Shown in pieces: positions 21,501-33,349 of a DNA stretch of 64,000 nucleotides (positions within the stretch are counted from its first letter, which is position 1; every line of letters begins with the position of its first letter). A program made the position numbers and the translations under genes. The notes below the pieces were generated by a model that saw only the letters and a list, made by a program, of their open reading frames with translations, had not been told where the DNA came from and did not search any database. This stretch comes from Meghimatium bilineatum (lineage: Eukaryota; Mollusca; Gastropoda; Stylommatophora; Philomycidae), in contig CM067311.1 in the NCBI GenBank assembly GCA_034231615.1, forward strand, positions 12,898,310-12,962,309. Reading direction: 5' to 3'.

Positions 21501-21954
21501 ATTTTCATACTTCATTTGTGACATGGGTGCTTTTTCTTATTTTGTGAAATGTCCTTTATAGAACATTTTTCTTACTGCCACTCTGTACTCCTCTTGATTC
21601 TGTGTAATCTGTCCTACTACTTCCAGTATCATGTTTAAAAGATCTGCATTATCCTAAATTTATCATTACTGCTGTGCTGTTAGTTGTCATATAGGGCTCA
21701 TATCGTATCTCATTGTGTATATTTGTTTTGGAAATCTGTCTCAATGTCAGCAAGGAATTCAATGTCCTTCATCTTAGCTTCTCTTATTAGCATTATTTTG
21801 ATCGTCTTTTTTTCCCTGTTATTATCTTATCATTTTATTTCTCTGTTACTTTCTCTGTTATTAGTTATAAAGAAGATGTTTGTGAATACAGTTAACATGT
21901 TACAATGTAGATCAGCTACTATACAAATGTGTGTCTACGGCTGTAGTGATGATG
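21501..21954. other. no recognised feature
   Basis: T-rich; nothing recognised. Confidence 0.45.
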
Positions 21955-22240
21955 GTCAACTATGGTACTGTTGATCCATCTGCAGTGATGGCACATCTAG
22001 CTATCCCTACCACCAAAGACTGTCACAAAAGAACAAAGGCACAATGTCCACTGGAAAGCATCTCTTTGTCAACCATTGGGACCATTTGACAGAAGACTAA
22101 AGTATGAAATTCAGATAAAGGACAGGGACAAAGACGTCTAACAGATTGTCAGCCTATCCCCCAAATTTTCTTAGTCAACTCCTATGACATGCCTGGAAAT
22201 AAGACAGTGACCATATTCTTTGCACCCTGAACTAGAAGTC
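21955..22240 (+). repeat. dispersed repeat D, copy 2
   Basis: Matches copy 1 from gttgatccatctgcagtgat to the tcttagtcaactcctatgac core. Followed directly by a minisatellite that begins with its last bases (accctgaactaga). Confidence 0.65.
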
Positions 22241-22405
22241 CAGGCCTTGGTTTCCACACAGGAGGGCAACCTGAACTAGATTTCCAGTCCTTGGGTTCCA
22301 CACAGGTGGGGCACCCTGAACTAGAAGTCCAGGCCTTGGTTTCCACACAGGTCGGGCAACCTAAACTAGAAGTCCGGGACTTGGTTTTCACACACAGGTG
22401 GGCTG
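22223..22405. repeat. 45-bp tandem repeat, 4 units
   Basis: Units accctgaactagaagtccag then gccttggtttccacacaggt. It starts in the last bases of repeat D. Confidence 0.92.
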
Positions 22406-23924
22406 TGGAGATTAAATAAAGTTTTAGCATTTTCAATAAATTATGGTGATGATGTTCCTTATGCACCCACAAAGGCGAGCATGGCATTGAAATTTTTTTA
22501 CAAGTTTGGTGTTTTTGAGTCCTCAGATGACTGAGCATTTAAATCTGGGTTCAGAAAACCCTATTGTAGTGTGTACATGAATAATGAAGGTCTTTTGATG
22601 GAAGAAAATCTGATTTCTCCTTTCATTTTTGTCTCTTAAAAATTGGCTGCAGCTTCTATTGCCACATTTGAAATATTTAAATACCTGCATTGATCTGCCC
22701 ATACCAGGGGCTTGGGGGGGGGGGTCAAAGGCTGTGGTTTCCCAAAAGAAAATTCTGCATGATCAGTGCTTGTCAGATGTCTTCAAGTAGTGCTTAAAAC
22801 GTTTTTTCTGGCATTCACTTCAACTATTATCTACACACAGATCAACATAGGACAATATCTTTGAAAGATGATTGTATGGTATGCAGACAACATAAACCAA
22901 TCCAACGAAGTTAATACCGGTACCTTACTAATATAAACTGGTCCAACAAAGTTGATACCTTAGCAACTAGACATAGGCCCTATATACTTTCGACAGTAGG
23001 ACTTTAGAATGTGATCCTTCCACCAGCTTTTTGCCAAATGACCTGCTGCAAGATGCAAAAGGCCATATATACATACATACCATACATATATACATACCTA
23101 CAGACAGACAGACACATGCACGCACACCCACCCATGCACGCATATGTTGTGTGTATCTATATAGGCTATATTTGATGGCTGAAAATTACAAGAGAACACA
23201 TATTTAAAATGATCTAGGACAGAGTACTATCAAGTGTAAAATTGTACAAACCCTTTCCTAAAAGCCTCTTCCTCTTGTGAATTAGTATTTCCCATTTGTT
23301 CACCTTGAGCCTCACTGAAGAGAATATTTCAATTGTAACAATGTATGTACTAGCATGCAACATGGGTTGTCATATTGTAAATATATCTCTATTTATTTTG
23401 TTATTAGTCATGTGTATTCATCTTCAACTTGGTGGACATTATGTTGTGAACTTCTCTCACAATGAGCTAAGAGATTGCTATGCCATTAATATAAATATTT
23501 ATATATTTTGTTATTTCATATTTTCCTTGTAGGTGCTTTATGCATTTTCTTGTCACGTAATTTAGCATTCTTCTTTCTATTTTTTTGCTGCTCTCTTATT
23601 CTTGTGTCTCTCAACATCTATTATATAATTTCATTCTGTTCTTGATAAAAACCTATTGGTTGGTTGATTGATTGGTTGCTGATCAAGGGTCTATGGACTC
23701 CAGGCATGCAACCAAATGTTCAAGTCAAAAGGATTGTCATGTACTGAGTCACTGTGTCTCAATGATGGGCCTCAGCCATAGGAAAAAACAATACTGTTAG
23801 TTTTCTCCTCCCCAGTGCTGCGCAACACATCTCTGGCTCCCTCCCAACCACAGAGGGTGCATACATATATACAAATAACAAAAACACATTGCAACAACAA
23901 AATGAAACCATGAGAAGCGTAGTA
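22406..23924. other. unassigned intron sequence with microsatellites
   Basis: Poly-G at 22715-22723; acat/acag tetranucleotide runs at about 23068-23115. Nothing else recognised. Confidence 0.45.
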
Positions 23925-24028
23925 TAGATGACGTGCCATGAAGCTTCTATAAGAAGATAACCTCAATATAACAGCATGTCATCTACTAAGGTTTTCTGTG
24001 GGTGGTTTGTCTAGTGAGCCATTAGTGA
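23925..24028. repeat. dispersed repeat G, copy 2
   Basis: Inverted copy of 9690-9815 (tgccatgaagcttctataag ... gtttgtctagtgagcc). Confidence 0.7.
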
Positions 24029-25189
24029 AACCTTTTGGTCAATACATTTCTTTTTTATGTTTCTTCAATGCGAAACTTCTTTTTTTAAACCCATTTTATA
24101 TTTTATTATTATATTTATTTTAATTTACTCTATGGGACACATTTTTACCATAGTTTGCGTCTCCAATTAATTTTATTTCTCATTCAGTCAGTGTTGTGAT
24201 CCTGAATGATAGTAATAGTACTGTTTGCAGAGCTTTGGAAGGTTGACCAATTAGTCTAATTAGTAGACTACTTCATGGGCTATGGTTTTTGAAGCAACAT
24301 TTGATACTTTGTATACTTTCTCACCTACATTTAATAATTTGTATACTTTCTCACCTACATTTCAATGTATTTAGAAGTCTGATCCCAATTAGACATTGAC
24401 ATGAAATCCAAAGTTTATCCTGGGAAGGTCTAGGAACAATTTGGATATGGAGAAAGTTCCGTGATATTCCGTTACATAATATAGAAAGGGCAGATTATGC
24501 TTGAGATAATTTGTCTGTGGCCTATTCTCATATGAGGACCAGATGATTGATTGATTGGTTTGTTCTGGTAATAAATTTATAAGTGGCTATATAATAACCA
24601 AAGTGCCAGACACTGACAAAGTGGAGAGTGTCACAGTAATAAATAGAAAGTGATAACAGGATACAGATAAGATAATGCAATGCTACTTTTACTAAACAGC
24701 TGATTATTAAGTGCAAATAACCAATGTAAAATAAAAGGAAAAAAGGACTTTTTGTAAATTGTGGTTAATGGGTCCTTTACCAAGAAATGAACATAAATAT
24801 GAAATTACAATAACAAACAAATAAATAATACATTTATAATAAGTTTAAAAACATTTACAATATGGAAACCAAAAATTATTTCCTACTTCCTTTAACACCA
24901 TAGGCCTATGCTGAACAGGCCTGTAATGTGAATTTGTGTATACCAGTAAATCTATTTTGCAATTCTTTGCTGACCCCATGAACCTATTTTTACAGAACTT
25001 TATTTATTAGTTATGTGGCATTGAGAGATCTCATAGAATTCATTTTAGACTTGTAGGAATTAATTATCTCCCAGAAAAAGGTCATGGGTATGAATTGCAA
25101 TGTTTTATATTTCTTGCTGGTTTAACACCCTTTTTTTAATTTAATCCTTCAGTTACAGTGTCCAACATATTAAATCTTTTATTCTAAAT
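24029..25189. other. no recognised gene; one 35-bp duplication
   Basis: A two-unit repeat (tttgtatactttctcaccta) lies at 24297-24367. The rest is unassigned AT-rich intron. Confidence 0.5.
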
Positions 25190-25695
25190 CCATTAATTGC
25201 AGTGACATGAACATATTCAGATTGCTAGTGCTAAGAATACTATTATACGGATGTGAATGCTGGACACTAAATGCACACACAGAAAGAAGTATTTAGGCAT
25301 TTCAAAACAAGTGTTACAGACTTTTGCTAAGAATTTGCTACCGGTATATAGAACACAAGACAAATATATTTTTCTGGCATCAAATAAACAAACTTTAAAG
25401 TTATCAACAACCACTTTTGGCAATTGTAAAATAATATAATCTTGTTTGGTTTGGACGTAATGGGACACAACTCACTTTCTACAATAATTTTGCAAGGAAC
25501 AGTCGAGGGTGGAAGGAGGAAAGGAGTTAGAGAAAATCCTGTATTGATAACATCAAGGAATGGTCTCTGCATGATTTTTCTACACTCCTCCGAATGGCTG
25601 AGACGAGAGTTTTTTTGGAGAGCTTTGCATGCTGATGTATCCAGTGTGGAACCCCCTCCTACGACCCTGATGGGTTATGGATCTCAAGTCTGTTA
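25190..25695 (+). mobile_element. LINE C-terminal fragment
   Basis: Frames read LRILLYGCECWTLNAHTERS, LQGTVEGGRRKGVREN and SSEWLRREFFWRALHADVSS then TTLMGYGS. LLYG.E.W is the end of the reverse transcriptase; the rest is its C-terminal tail. Stops and shifts throughout. Confidence 0.8.
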
Positions 25696-26769
25696 TTATA
25701 TAGCCTAATATGATTGCAGTGCAGATGTTGTAGTGATCAAATGCTTGTCCTGATTAGAAAGACAATACCTAATTGATTGCTGTATTTTTCTCGTATCTAG
25801 CTCAAGCTATAGGACTATATATTTTGATAAAATTCTATCTGCTCTCTTACTGCCAACACATACATGTTCATTACAGTTGTTGGTTATAGGCCTATATTGA
25901 GAATATAGTAATAAACCTAGCATTTTCTGGGTATAGCGATTTTCTAGGCACTATTTTCATTCTGTGGGTATGACCAGTTTTCGTCCAGTTTTCTGAACAT
26001 CTAACTGCCAAATTGCCTTCAACAAATTTTGAACTCAGTATATTGAGATTAGGCTTATGAGATGTGATTATTAGGCTTATCCTTTAGTCACAGTGCTGAC
26101 TTAGTAAAGTACCGGTAAATCTATTTAATACTTGAAGGTTTGAAGTATCTATAACTGCCATCTGTTCATACTGAATGCAGACATAACTAATGATAATCCC
26201 ATCAATAAATTAGTATCAAAATGGAATGTAAAAATGAAGGTTAACATCAGTTTTATTATCTAAACAACAATGAAAAGTAAATGAAATGACACAAGTATTT
26301 GATTATTTAAGAAATTGTGCCATCACACCCTGTCATCTTACACAAGTATTTAAGAGACACTGTGGGTAGACCCATGGGTGCTCAGTCTCTTTTAGTAGAT
26401 GATTAAAAGTATGCATGCTTATAATTATCATTATCCATTGATATTTTCATGTGTGTTATTCATTCCCTCCTGTCCCTGCTTGCCGTATACTTGATCCTAA
26501 GTTTCAAGCACTCTATCAATTATCACTTTATCCAATCTAGTTTTACTCTTCAGTAGACAATCTTTTTTTGCTTTCAAGAGTTTTCTCATTTCTATCCAAA
26601 GGGCTTACCACATCCTTTATATTCAGCATATCAGCTCACTCATTTCCGAGATCTACACAAGCTCCTGAAGAGTAGAGATATTTAGGTCCAATGTATACCA
26701 TCCATTCATGTCACAACCATTCACTTAGGAACTTCCATAGATTGGCCTGAGAGAGTTAATCAAAACAAT
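25696..26769. other. no recognised feature
   Basis: Unassigned intron sequence. Confidence 0.5.
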
Positions 26770-26930
26770 AAATCCACAGAAGCCGGATGTATCAGGCCAT
26801 TGGCGCAAATAAATGGCACAATGCATCGCCATTCTCTAGACTACATCCTGCTGGAAATCTAAAAGGCCTATGACTTTGTCATGCTACAAGAGAGTTCCAG
26901 CAAAAACTAAAGAATGAACACTAACAAACA
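26770..26930 (+). mobile_element. SINE-B copy
   Basis: ggatgtatcaggccattggc, gactacatcctgctggaaat and gagttccagcaaaaact in SINE-B order; tail changed to (acaaac)n. Confidence 0.8.
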
Positions 26931-27004
26931 AACAACAAACACGATTACTGCCCTATTCAAAGTGGTTTCAGAAAACTAACATAAATCTGCAGAAAATTAT
27001 TAAG

Positions 27005-27430
27005 TTGCCTCTCATCATCATCAGGTGCCCTGCCGGCTGGCGTAGGCGGTCATGGCTCTCCACAACTCTCTGTCCACAGTATTAGGGCCTATGTATCAAT
27101 GTCGTTGTTGTTTCCTTGCTGTGCCAGGTTGTCAAACTGTCTAATATTTTCTCACGTTGTCGCCCTCTGTCTCTGTTGCCTTCAATTTTGCCTGTTGTGA
27201 CTATGTTCTCTAAACCTGCCTGTCTCATGAAGTGGCCAAAAAACGAAGATTGCCTTTTTCTTATATTGTTGATTAAGGTCTGTTTCGCATTTGACTCTTT
27301 CTACACCTCTACATTAGATTTTCTGGCAGTCCATGGTATTCTCAGCATTCTTCTATAGAATGCCTCTAATTTCCCACTTTCCAGTTTGTTTATTGTCCAA
27401 GACTCGCACCCATAAAATTTCCTCTATACC
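27005..27430 (-). mobile_element. LINE C-terminal fragment
   Basis: Minus frames read GCESWTINKL-like, FYRRMLRIPWTA-like, then HFMRQAGLENIVTTGKIEG and RQRENILDSL. Same block as 40020 and 44780. It ends about 50 bases from the 3' edge of the exon 27477-27700. Confidence 0.75.
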
Positions 27431-27476
27431 CACATAATATTTATATTCAAAAATAATAAAATCATTTTGTACTAAC

Positions 27477-27700
27477 TTGTCATCTACCAGCTGGTTATTC
27501 ACTGAAAGTGTAGAGGATGAGATGGATTGTAATACTGTAGAGGTAGGTGTTACAGGTGGATATAACAGAGAAGATGGTGATGGAGCTAATGACGTAGATA
27601 TAGAGCGACGTTTCTCAAAGGAACTCTGCCTCATGGTGGTAGTGACAACTTGTTGCATAGAGGTACTAGCTACTGCAGACTGAAACCGTGACTTAGGATC
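27477..27700 (-). CDS. IRAG: IRAG/LRMP-like, Ser/Thr-rich linker exon (residues 170-244)
   Basis: Acceptor attgcag and donor gttagt bound 224 bases: 74 codons plus two bases. It starts DPKSRFQSAV and contains QSSFEKRRSISTSLAPSP, then a Ser/Thr/Pro-rich run ending NNQLVDD plus a split codon. This is a low-complexity, probably disordered linker between coiled coil and membrane-proximal part; the family has such a linker here. Arg200-Arg201-Ser202-Ile-Ser204 is a second basic Ser site like RRSMS upstream. A LINE fragment lies within about 50 bases downstream of the donor. Extra phase-neutral exons could exist in the 14-kb intron before it; I saw none. Confidence 0.75.
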
Positions 27701-27869
27701 CTGCAATGAAATCAAATAAATGAATATACATTAAATCATTTCAGATCTGCTGTCCTCTATCAATAAATAATGCAACATAAACTATTATACATCCAGTTAA
27801 TGTTTTTATCCAAATATCACATTGTGAGACAAGAATTCAAAATGCCAACTACATGAATTATGAACTTAC

Positions 27870-28420
27870 ACCAATTTTGAAACACAAATCTATCCTGATG
27901 GAAACCAAAAGACAAATTCAATCTTCATACCAACATTGTGTTATCAATGTCAGACATGGACACAAGCAAATGTACAAGAAAGAGAGCTTACTATGTGTGA
28001 AATGAGAAGTCTAAGAAAATCAGCAAACAGAACTAGAAGAGATCATGTGAGGAATGAAGAGATTACAAGAAGAGATCATGTGAGGAATGAAGAGATTACA
28101 AGAAGAGATCATGTGAGGAATGAAGAGATTACAAGAACTGTTGTAACAACATCTGTGATCAAATATATTTAAAACAGAGACTTATATGGTTCGCCCACTT
28201 AATGAGATTTAATCCTAATTCCAGCGGCAAGAGCATACAACATGAAAATAGAAACAGCAAAATACGGAGGAAGATCAAGAAAATGGTAGATTGAAAGAGT
28301 TACAGATTTTTGTTGGTCACTATTTATATACTTGGATTTGCATGTCAAAAATAGCCAAGGAAGACAAACAAAAAATGCAAGGAAATAATCAAAATGGGCC
28401 TTTAAAAATGGGAAGGATAT
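27870..28420 (+). mobile_element. LINE C-terminal fragment with internal tandem repeat
   Basis: Plus strand reads CYQCQTWTQANVQERELTMC then TRRDHVRNEEI repeated, and, after a shift, GKSIQHENRN. The CYQCQTWT block is also present at 47928-48194. TRRDHVRNEEIR normally occurs once in such LINEs. Confidence 0.75.
28034..28136. repeat. 33-bp tandem repeat, about 3 units, inside a LINE
   Basis: Units agaagagatcatgtgaggaa then tgaagagattaca, each encoding RRDHVRNEEIT in the LINE frame. Confidence 0.92.
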
Positions 28421-29540
28421 ATCAAAGTGTTTACATTTTCTGTGCACAGGTTTTAGGCCCTATACTCCAGAGACCAGTCATGGCAATAGTTTAACTTTAC
28501 ATTGTACACTAAATTTTAATGTAGGCCTAAGTCTAAACATTAACACAAATGCACAACTTTTGCTTCGAGTAGATGCAATATTCAAGCATGCTGAGTAATT
28601 TAAAAGCTGAATTTGAAGCTAACAATGAATGCCAATGATTATAGAGTGAAGTCGTGCAACCAATTATTTCCTATTCGTAGCAGTAACAAGTCTGGATTTA
28701 ATAATAAACAGGATAAGCAATAATGCGAATACTGAAATAAAATGACATGATCTCAGTTTTGTTTTAAGACATTATTCATATGTTTTATTTTCTCTTGTGC
28801 TTTTCTACATCCAATATATGTAATTTTAGCAGTAACATGTTGATTCAATGTGACTAATTGTAACATTTCTTCAAATTCTGTTTCTTAAGTTTGAGTCCTG
28901 TGTGTTACAAATTATAATTAGGACCTAGCCTATAGTTTATTATAGGTCTAATACTTAAAGGCGAAAATTGAAAACACATTATAGAATTTTACAAATCACT
29001 GGAAGCACACATGAAAATACATACAAATTAACATTTTGACTGCAAGGCCCTTTTCAAGAATACAAACATAACACAGGATAAGTAAACAATGGCACTAACC
29101 AGAGTTGCCAAATAGTTTATATGAATTTCAGTCAAACTTTGCATAGAATATGTCCAAACAAAGTCAAACTCCTAACTTTAATTACACTTTTAAATTGCCT
29201 GAAAATGCAATAATTACCAAAACATTTTCATGGCCTGTGACATTTCAAAATGGTAAATTTAACAAAATGTGGCCATGAAATAACCAAACACTGAGAACCC
29301 TGGCACTGGCTTTGATCACATCACAATAATAAATGAATATGCTGAAAGGAGTTGAATAAATATTAACAGAAAAACTGAAGGACAAAGATGAATTAAAATT
29401 AATAGAAAATTAGCAGAACACAACAGGATATTCAAGATTGTTGAAAATGATAGGTCATAGAGTACCAAATATGCGAAATTACAAATTTTCAAGCATAGGC
29501 CTATAGGCCTACTGTGTCTAGTTAACTTAGGAAGACTATT
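28421..29540. other. no recognised feature
   Basis: Unassigned AT-rich intron. Confidence 0.5.
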
Positions 29541-30352
29541 TGGTACAGTACAAGAAGATACCATCACATAGGTGAGTTATTTCCCTTGTCTATGTTTGTA
29601 AATTTAATGTTCATCATAAAATAATTTAAATATTATTTTCCTTTTATGGTTTGAGTTAGGGCTAAGATGGTTGTGTTTTACATAACTAACCCTAAATAAA
29701 TATACATTTCAAATATTAAATGATGAACATGAAATTTACAAACATAGACAAGGAAAATAATTAAATTATGGCGGAGACCAGGGCATTTGAATGGGTAGGC
29801 ACACAGAAGGTAACACAGGTCTACATCTTGAGTGACTCTATGAGTATGATTAGGACGGCACAAGTGGGTCTCGTTCCTGAACAGTGGATTGAGGCCTTGA
29901 GAAAGGCGAGGTTGAAAGTAGTTACATTTATTTTCGTGCTGGGACATGTGGGTGTTCGAGGCAATGAAAGAGCAGATCAATTGGTGTCATGCATGAATGT
30001 GGCACATGGCAATGAGGCAATGGATCGAGCTGACATTTTGAACTCCATAAGAGATATAGCACACGAGAGTGAGACTAGTGTGGATGATGATTTCTTTTCA
30101 ATGGCCAGGATTTTAAAGAACATTAAAGAACAGGATTTGAATTGTGGTGTTGCTAGAAGTGAATTTTATGGAGGGCCCAGAAGAATGATGGTCAACCAGC
30201 AGAGGACAGGTGCTGTCAACAGAAGTGTAGAGGTGGATACACTCAGGGAGAGATCATAGCAACTATGGACTTGTTCAGTTTGCAGTGATGATGATCCGAT
30301 GACTAACTAATTAATAATTAAACATGTGGTGGCATCTACTTGTACTGTACCA
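29541..30352. mobile_element. palindromic element PAL, copy 2, split by a LINE
   Basis: Left arm starts tggtacagtacaagaagata; the right end is catctacttgtactgtacca at 30333-30352. Both sides are flanked by actatt (29535-29540, 30353-30358). The right arm is interrupted at 29766-30312 by an RNase H LINE fragment. Confidence 0.88.
29766..30312 (+). mobile_element. 5'-truncated LINE, RNase H and C-terminal zinc knuckle
   Basis: Open for 163 codons from 29768. Motifs in order: VYILSDSMSMIRTAQ, FVLGHVGVRGNERADQLV, ARSEFYGGPRRM and, after a stop at 30257, LWTCSVCSDDDPMTN. The conserved Asp of SDS and of ADQ and the His in GHVG suit an RNase H domain. It is flanked by aataattaaa on both sides (29756-29765, 30313-30322), a 10-bp target duplication. 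Little decay, so this is one of the younger insertions. Confidence 0.88.
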
Positions 30353-30358
30353 ACTATT

Positions 30359-30720
30359 TAATACCAGTAATCTCAACATTTCAGGCACCCAAATGGTATG
30401 GGCCATTGAAATATACAGAAACAAGATTTTGAACATGACAAGAGTTCTGTTGATTACAGATGGTAATATTTCCCTTATCCTTACATCCTGAAATTTAAGT
30501 TTCATGTACTTCTAGAGGAATGCAGATTGGTCATTTAGGAAAACGTGGTGTTTCAAGTTGCTAGGTGAACAGGTGCCAGTTGAAAAGACCCAATTCAAAG
30601 TCTGTCTGCCGCTTTCTGATTGTTTTTCAAGTACTTCTGCAAAATCTTAAGAAATGCTTTACATGAGTGCATAGGCCTATGTGGACCTATTTATGTACAC
30701 TTTATTTTATGGGAGGTGAC
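30359..30720. other. no recognised feature
   Basis: Unassigned intron. Confidence 0.5.
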
Positions 30721-30887
30721 CAATATGATTGGAAGTAAACTTATGTTTGTTAATAAAGCAGCAATATGATTGGAAGTAGGCTTACGTTTGCTAATAAAGC
30801 AGCAATATGATTGTAAGTAGGCTTAAGTTTGCTAATAAAGCAGCAATATGATTGGAAGTAGGCTTACGTTTGCTAATAAAGCAGCAA
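30721..30887. repeat. 41-bp tandem repeat, 4 units
   Basis: Units gcaatatgattggaagtagg then cttacgtttgctaataaagc. Confidence 0.93.
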
Positions 30888-31397
30888 ATAATATTAGATC
30901 AGATAAAGTTAGACCTATTTTTTTAATAGATATCAAGTGTTCTATTTTACAGGAAAATCTGGTAATGAAATGTAACATATTTTTTTTCTCTAATTAGACA
31001 TAGGCCAACTCCCTAATACAATCATATCCACAGCTGGGAAAGTTATATACAAGGAAATTCAATACATGTCAGCTATCAGCTTACCTCCCCTTCCTTAGAC
31101 TTCCGGGATACGGCAGAGATGAATGAATTCTTAGAAAAGGGAAGCACATGTTCCTAGTGAGTGTATATTAATAAGAAGCAAAGCTTTATCAGTCAGTTAT
31201 AAAGTTTCATATGCTACATATAAATGTAGGGCCTATTTATTTTTTTGACACAATCAATGTAACGTTAAAACATAATTAGTTAGCTGTTATAGTCTGATGC
31301 TGTCATGGTTGTAGGTAAGAATTTCTTCAATCCTCTATTAAGTGCTTCAGTTCTAGAGACTTTATTTCCAAACCTAACAAACTCTACTCTATTTTTT

Positions 31398-31656
31398 TGG
31401 TACAGTACAAGTAGATGTCACCACATGTTTAATTATTTCTCTTGTCAATGTTTGTAAATTTATGTTCATCATTTAATAATTGAAATATATATTTATTTAA
31501 GGTTGGGGTTAGGGTTTGTTATGTAAAACACAACTATCCTAACCAAAACCCTAAAATAACTTAATATTTAAATTATTAAATGATGAACATGAAATTTACA
31601 AACATAAACAAGGGAAATAACTTGACTATGTGGTGGCGTCTACTTGTACTGTACCA
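31398..31656. mobile_element. palindromic element PAL, copy 3
   Basis: Ends tggtacagtacaagtagatg and cgtctacttgtactgtacca. Centre contains ggttggggttagggtttg and cctaaccaaaaccctaaa. Complete, both arms present. Confidence 0.92.
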
Positions 31657-32295
31657 ATTTTGTTTATGGCAAAGTGCTCTGGTAAAACAAAAGATGGAAG
31701 GTTTGTGGTTGAAAATTAAGTTTTCTCTGTGAGATGCTTGTAAAATAGAATTAAGAACATTGGACAAGAAAGTCTCCTCTCAGCATACACAGACATCCAC
31801 TAGCTTAATAAAATAAACCACAGCCTGTGAAACAACTTTTTTAAGGAGTAGAGTTTATTAAAAAAATTATTAATTATTTTTTTGTTACTTAAATGTCATT
31901 ATTTGGAAGTCATTAATTTTTCTTAATTAATTCTCCATCATACTGTTATTGCTATTCTTTGCAATCCCTAAGAATTATGAGCAATGAAGCTCTTATTTTA
32001 TTTATGCAATGGGGATTTCTCCATAGCTTTATTTTGTAGGGCTACCAGAGAGACTAATTCTAAGCAGAATACAATGCTTTAATAATAATTCTCTCATCTA
32101 ATTAAATATATTTATGTATGCAGAAGGCATGTCTATCATTCTGTAAGATATCCAATCACATCAAAGCCTGCAACAATTTGGGGGTATTTAGTATTGCTTA
32201 CATTTAACCATACCATCAATATTTATGATAGTTTATATACCTAAATGAGGGGGAAAGGGTTGAAACCCTTCAATCACAACACTCACCTTTTCCTA
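31657..32295. other. no recognised feature
   Basis: Unassigned intron. Confidence 0.5.
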
Positions 32296-32745
32296 TACGT
32301 TTGACCATACCCGTATCTATGGCACTAAACACACCTATATTTATGGCACTAAACACATCTTTATCTATGGCACTAAACACACCCTTTTCTATAGCACTAA
32401 ACATACCCTTATCTATGGCACTAAACATACCCTTATCTATGGCACTAAGCACACCCTTGTCTATGGCACTAAACAAACCCATATCTATGGCATGAAACGC
32501 ACCCTTTTATATGGCACTAAATATGCCCTTATCTATGGCACTAAGCACACCCTTGTCTATGGCACTAAACATACCCATATCTATGGCACGAAACGCACCC
32601 TTTTATATGGCACTAAACATGCCCTTATCTATGGCACTAAGCACACCCTTGTCTATGGCACTAAACATACCCATATCTATGGCACGAAACGCACCCTTTT
32701 ATATGGCACTAAACATGCCCTTATCTATGGCACTGATTGTAGTTA
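32296..32745. repeat. 24-bp minisatellite with higher-order structure
   Basis: About 18 units of tatggcactaaacacaccct. From about 32460 the units form a 96-bp higher-order repeat (four subtypes: tttatatgg, cttatctatgg, cttgtctatgg, catatctatgg) present nearly three times. The open frames on both strands come from the unit length being a multiple of three. Confidence 0.95.
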
Positions 32746-33345
32746 TGTAGCACAATATGAGTAGTAAATGAGCTGCACTTACAGTCAAGCATTAGAAATT
32801 TATTAACTCCATATTACCCACAAGCCACTAAAACAGTCAGTTAAGCAGACCCTTTCAGCCTGTAAGTCACTGAAACCACCATTTTCATAGTTACTTAATA
32901 AATACATTACGGCAGGGTAGGAATCTTTTACAGAGATAAAAGTTATTGAACAATAGTTGATTTTGACTTCAAATGTCTCAACTATGTCTTTCAAATAAAT
33001 TTGTTTCACAAGAATAGGGTCATAAATAATTTTATCAATTTTCCTAAATGGCTATTAGGAAAAGTTAGATATGATAGTGATTAGAGGCCACTCCCATCTA
33101 AAAGACAGATTGCAATTGATAGTTAATATTTTTTTGTCTAATGTTATATTTTTCACTTTAAAAATGAATATAATTTTTCTATATCATTTTAAAACAAGTG
33201 AAACATTTTGAAGAAACCAACCAAGAATTTGTGTCAAGTTTTATAAGAAAACAGTGGAATTATATCGACTATGTACTCAGGTTGGACAAGAACATACTTC
33301 CTAAACAGTCCTTCTTGTGAATAAAGTAGAGGGAAATAGAAATGT
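32746..33345. other. no recognised feature
   Basis: Unassigned intron. Confidence 0.5.
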
Positions 33346-33349
33346 AAAT

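Noticed and set aside
29768..30259. Host RNase H gene
   Set aside because: Flanked by a 10-bp target duplication, lacks upstream exons and has decayed copies elsewhere in the window; it is a truncated LINE.
32270..32764. Repeat proteins on both strands (MALNTPLS, SAIDKGMF, YGTKHTL)
   Set aside because: 24-bp minisatellite artefacts in three frames.
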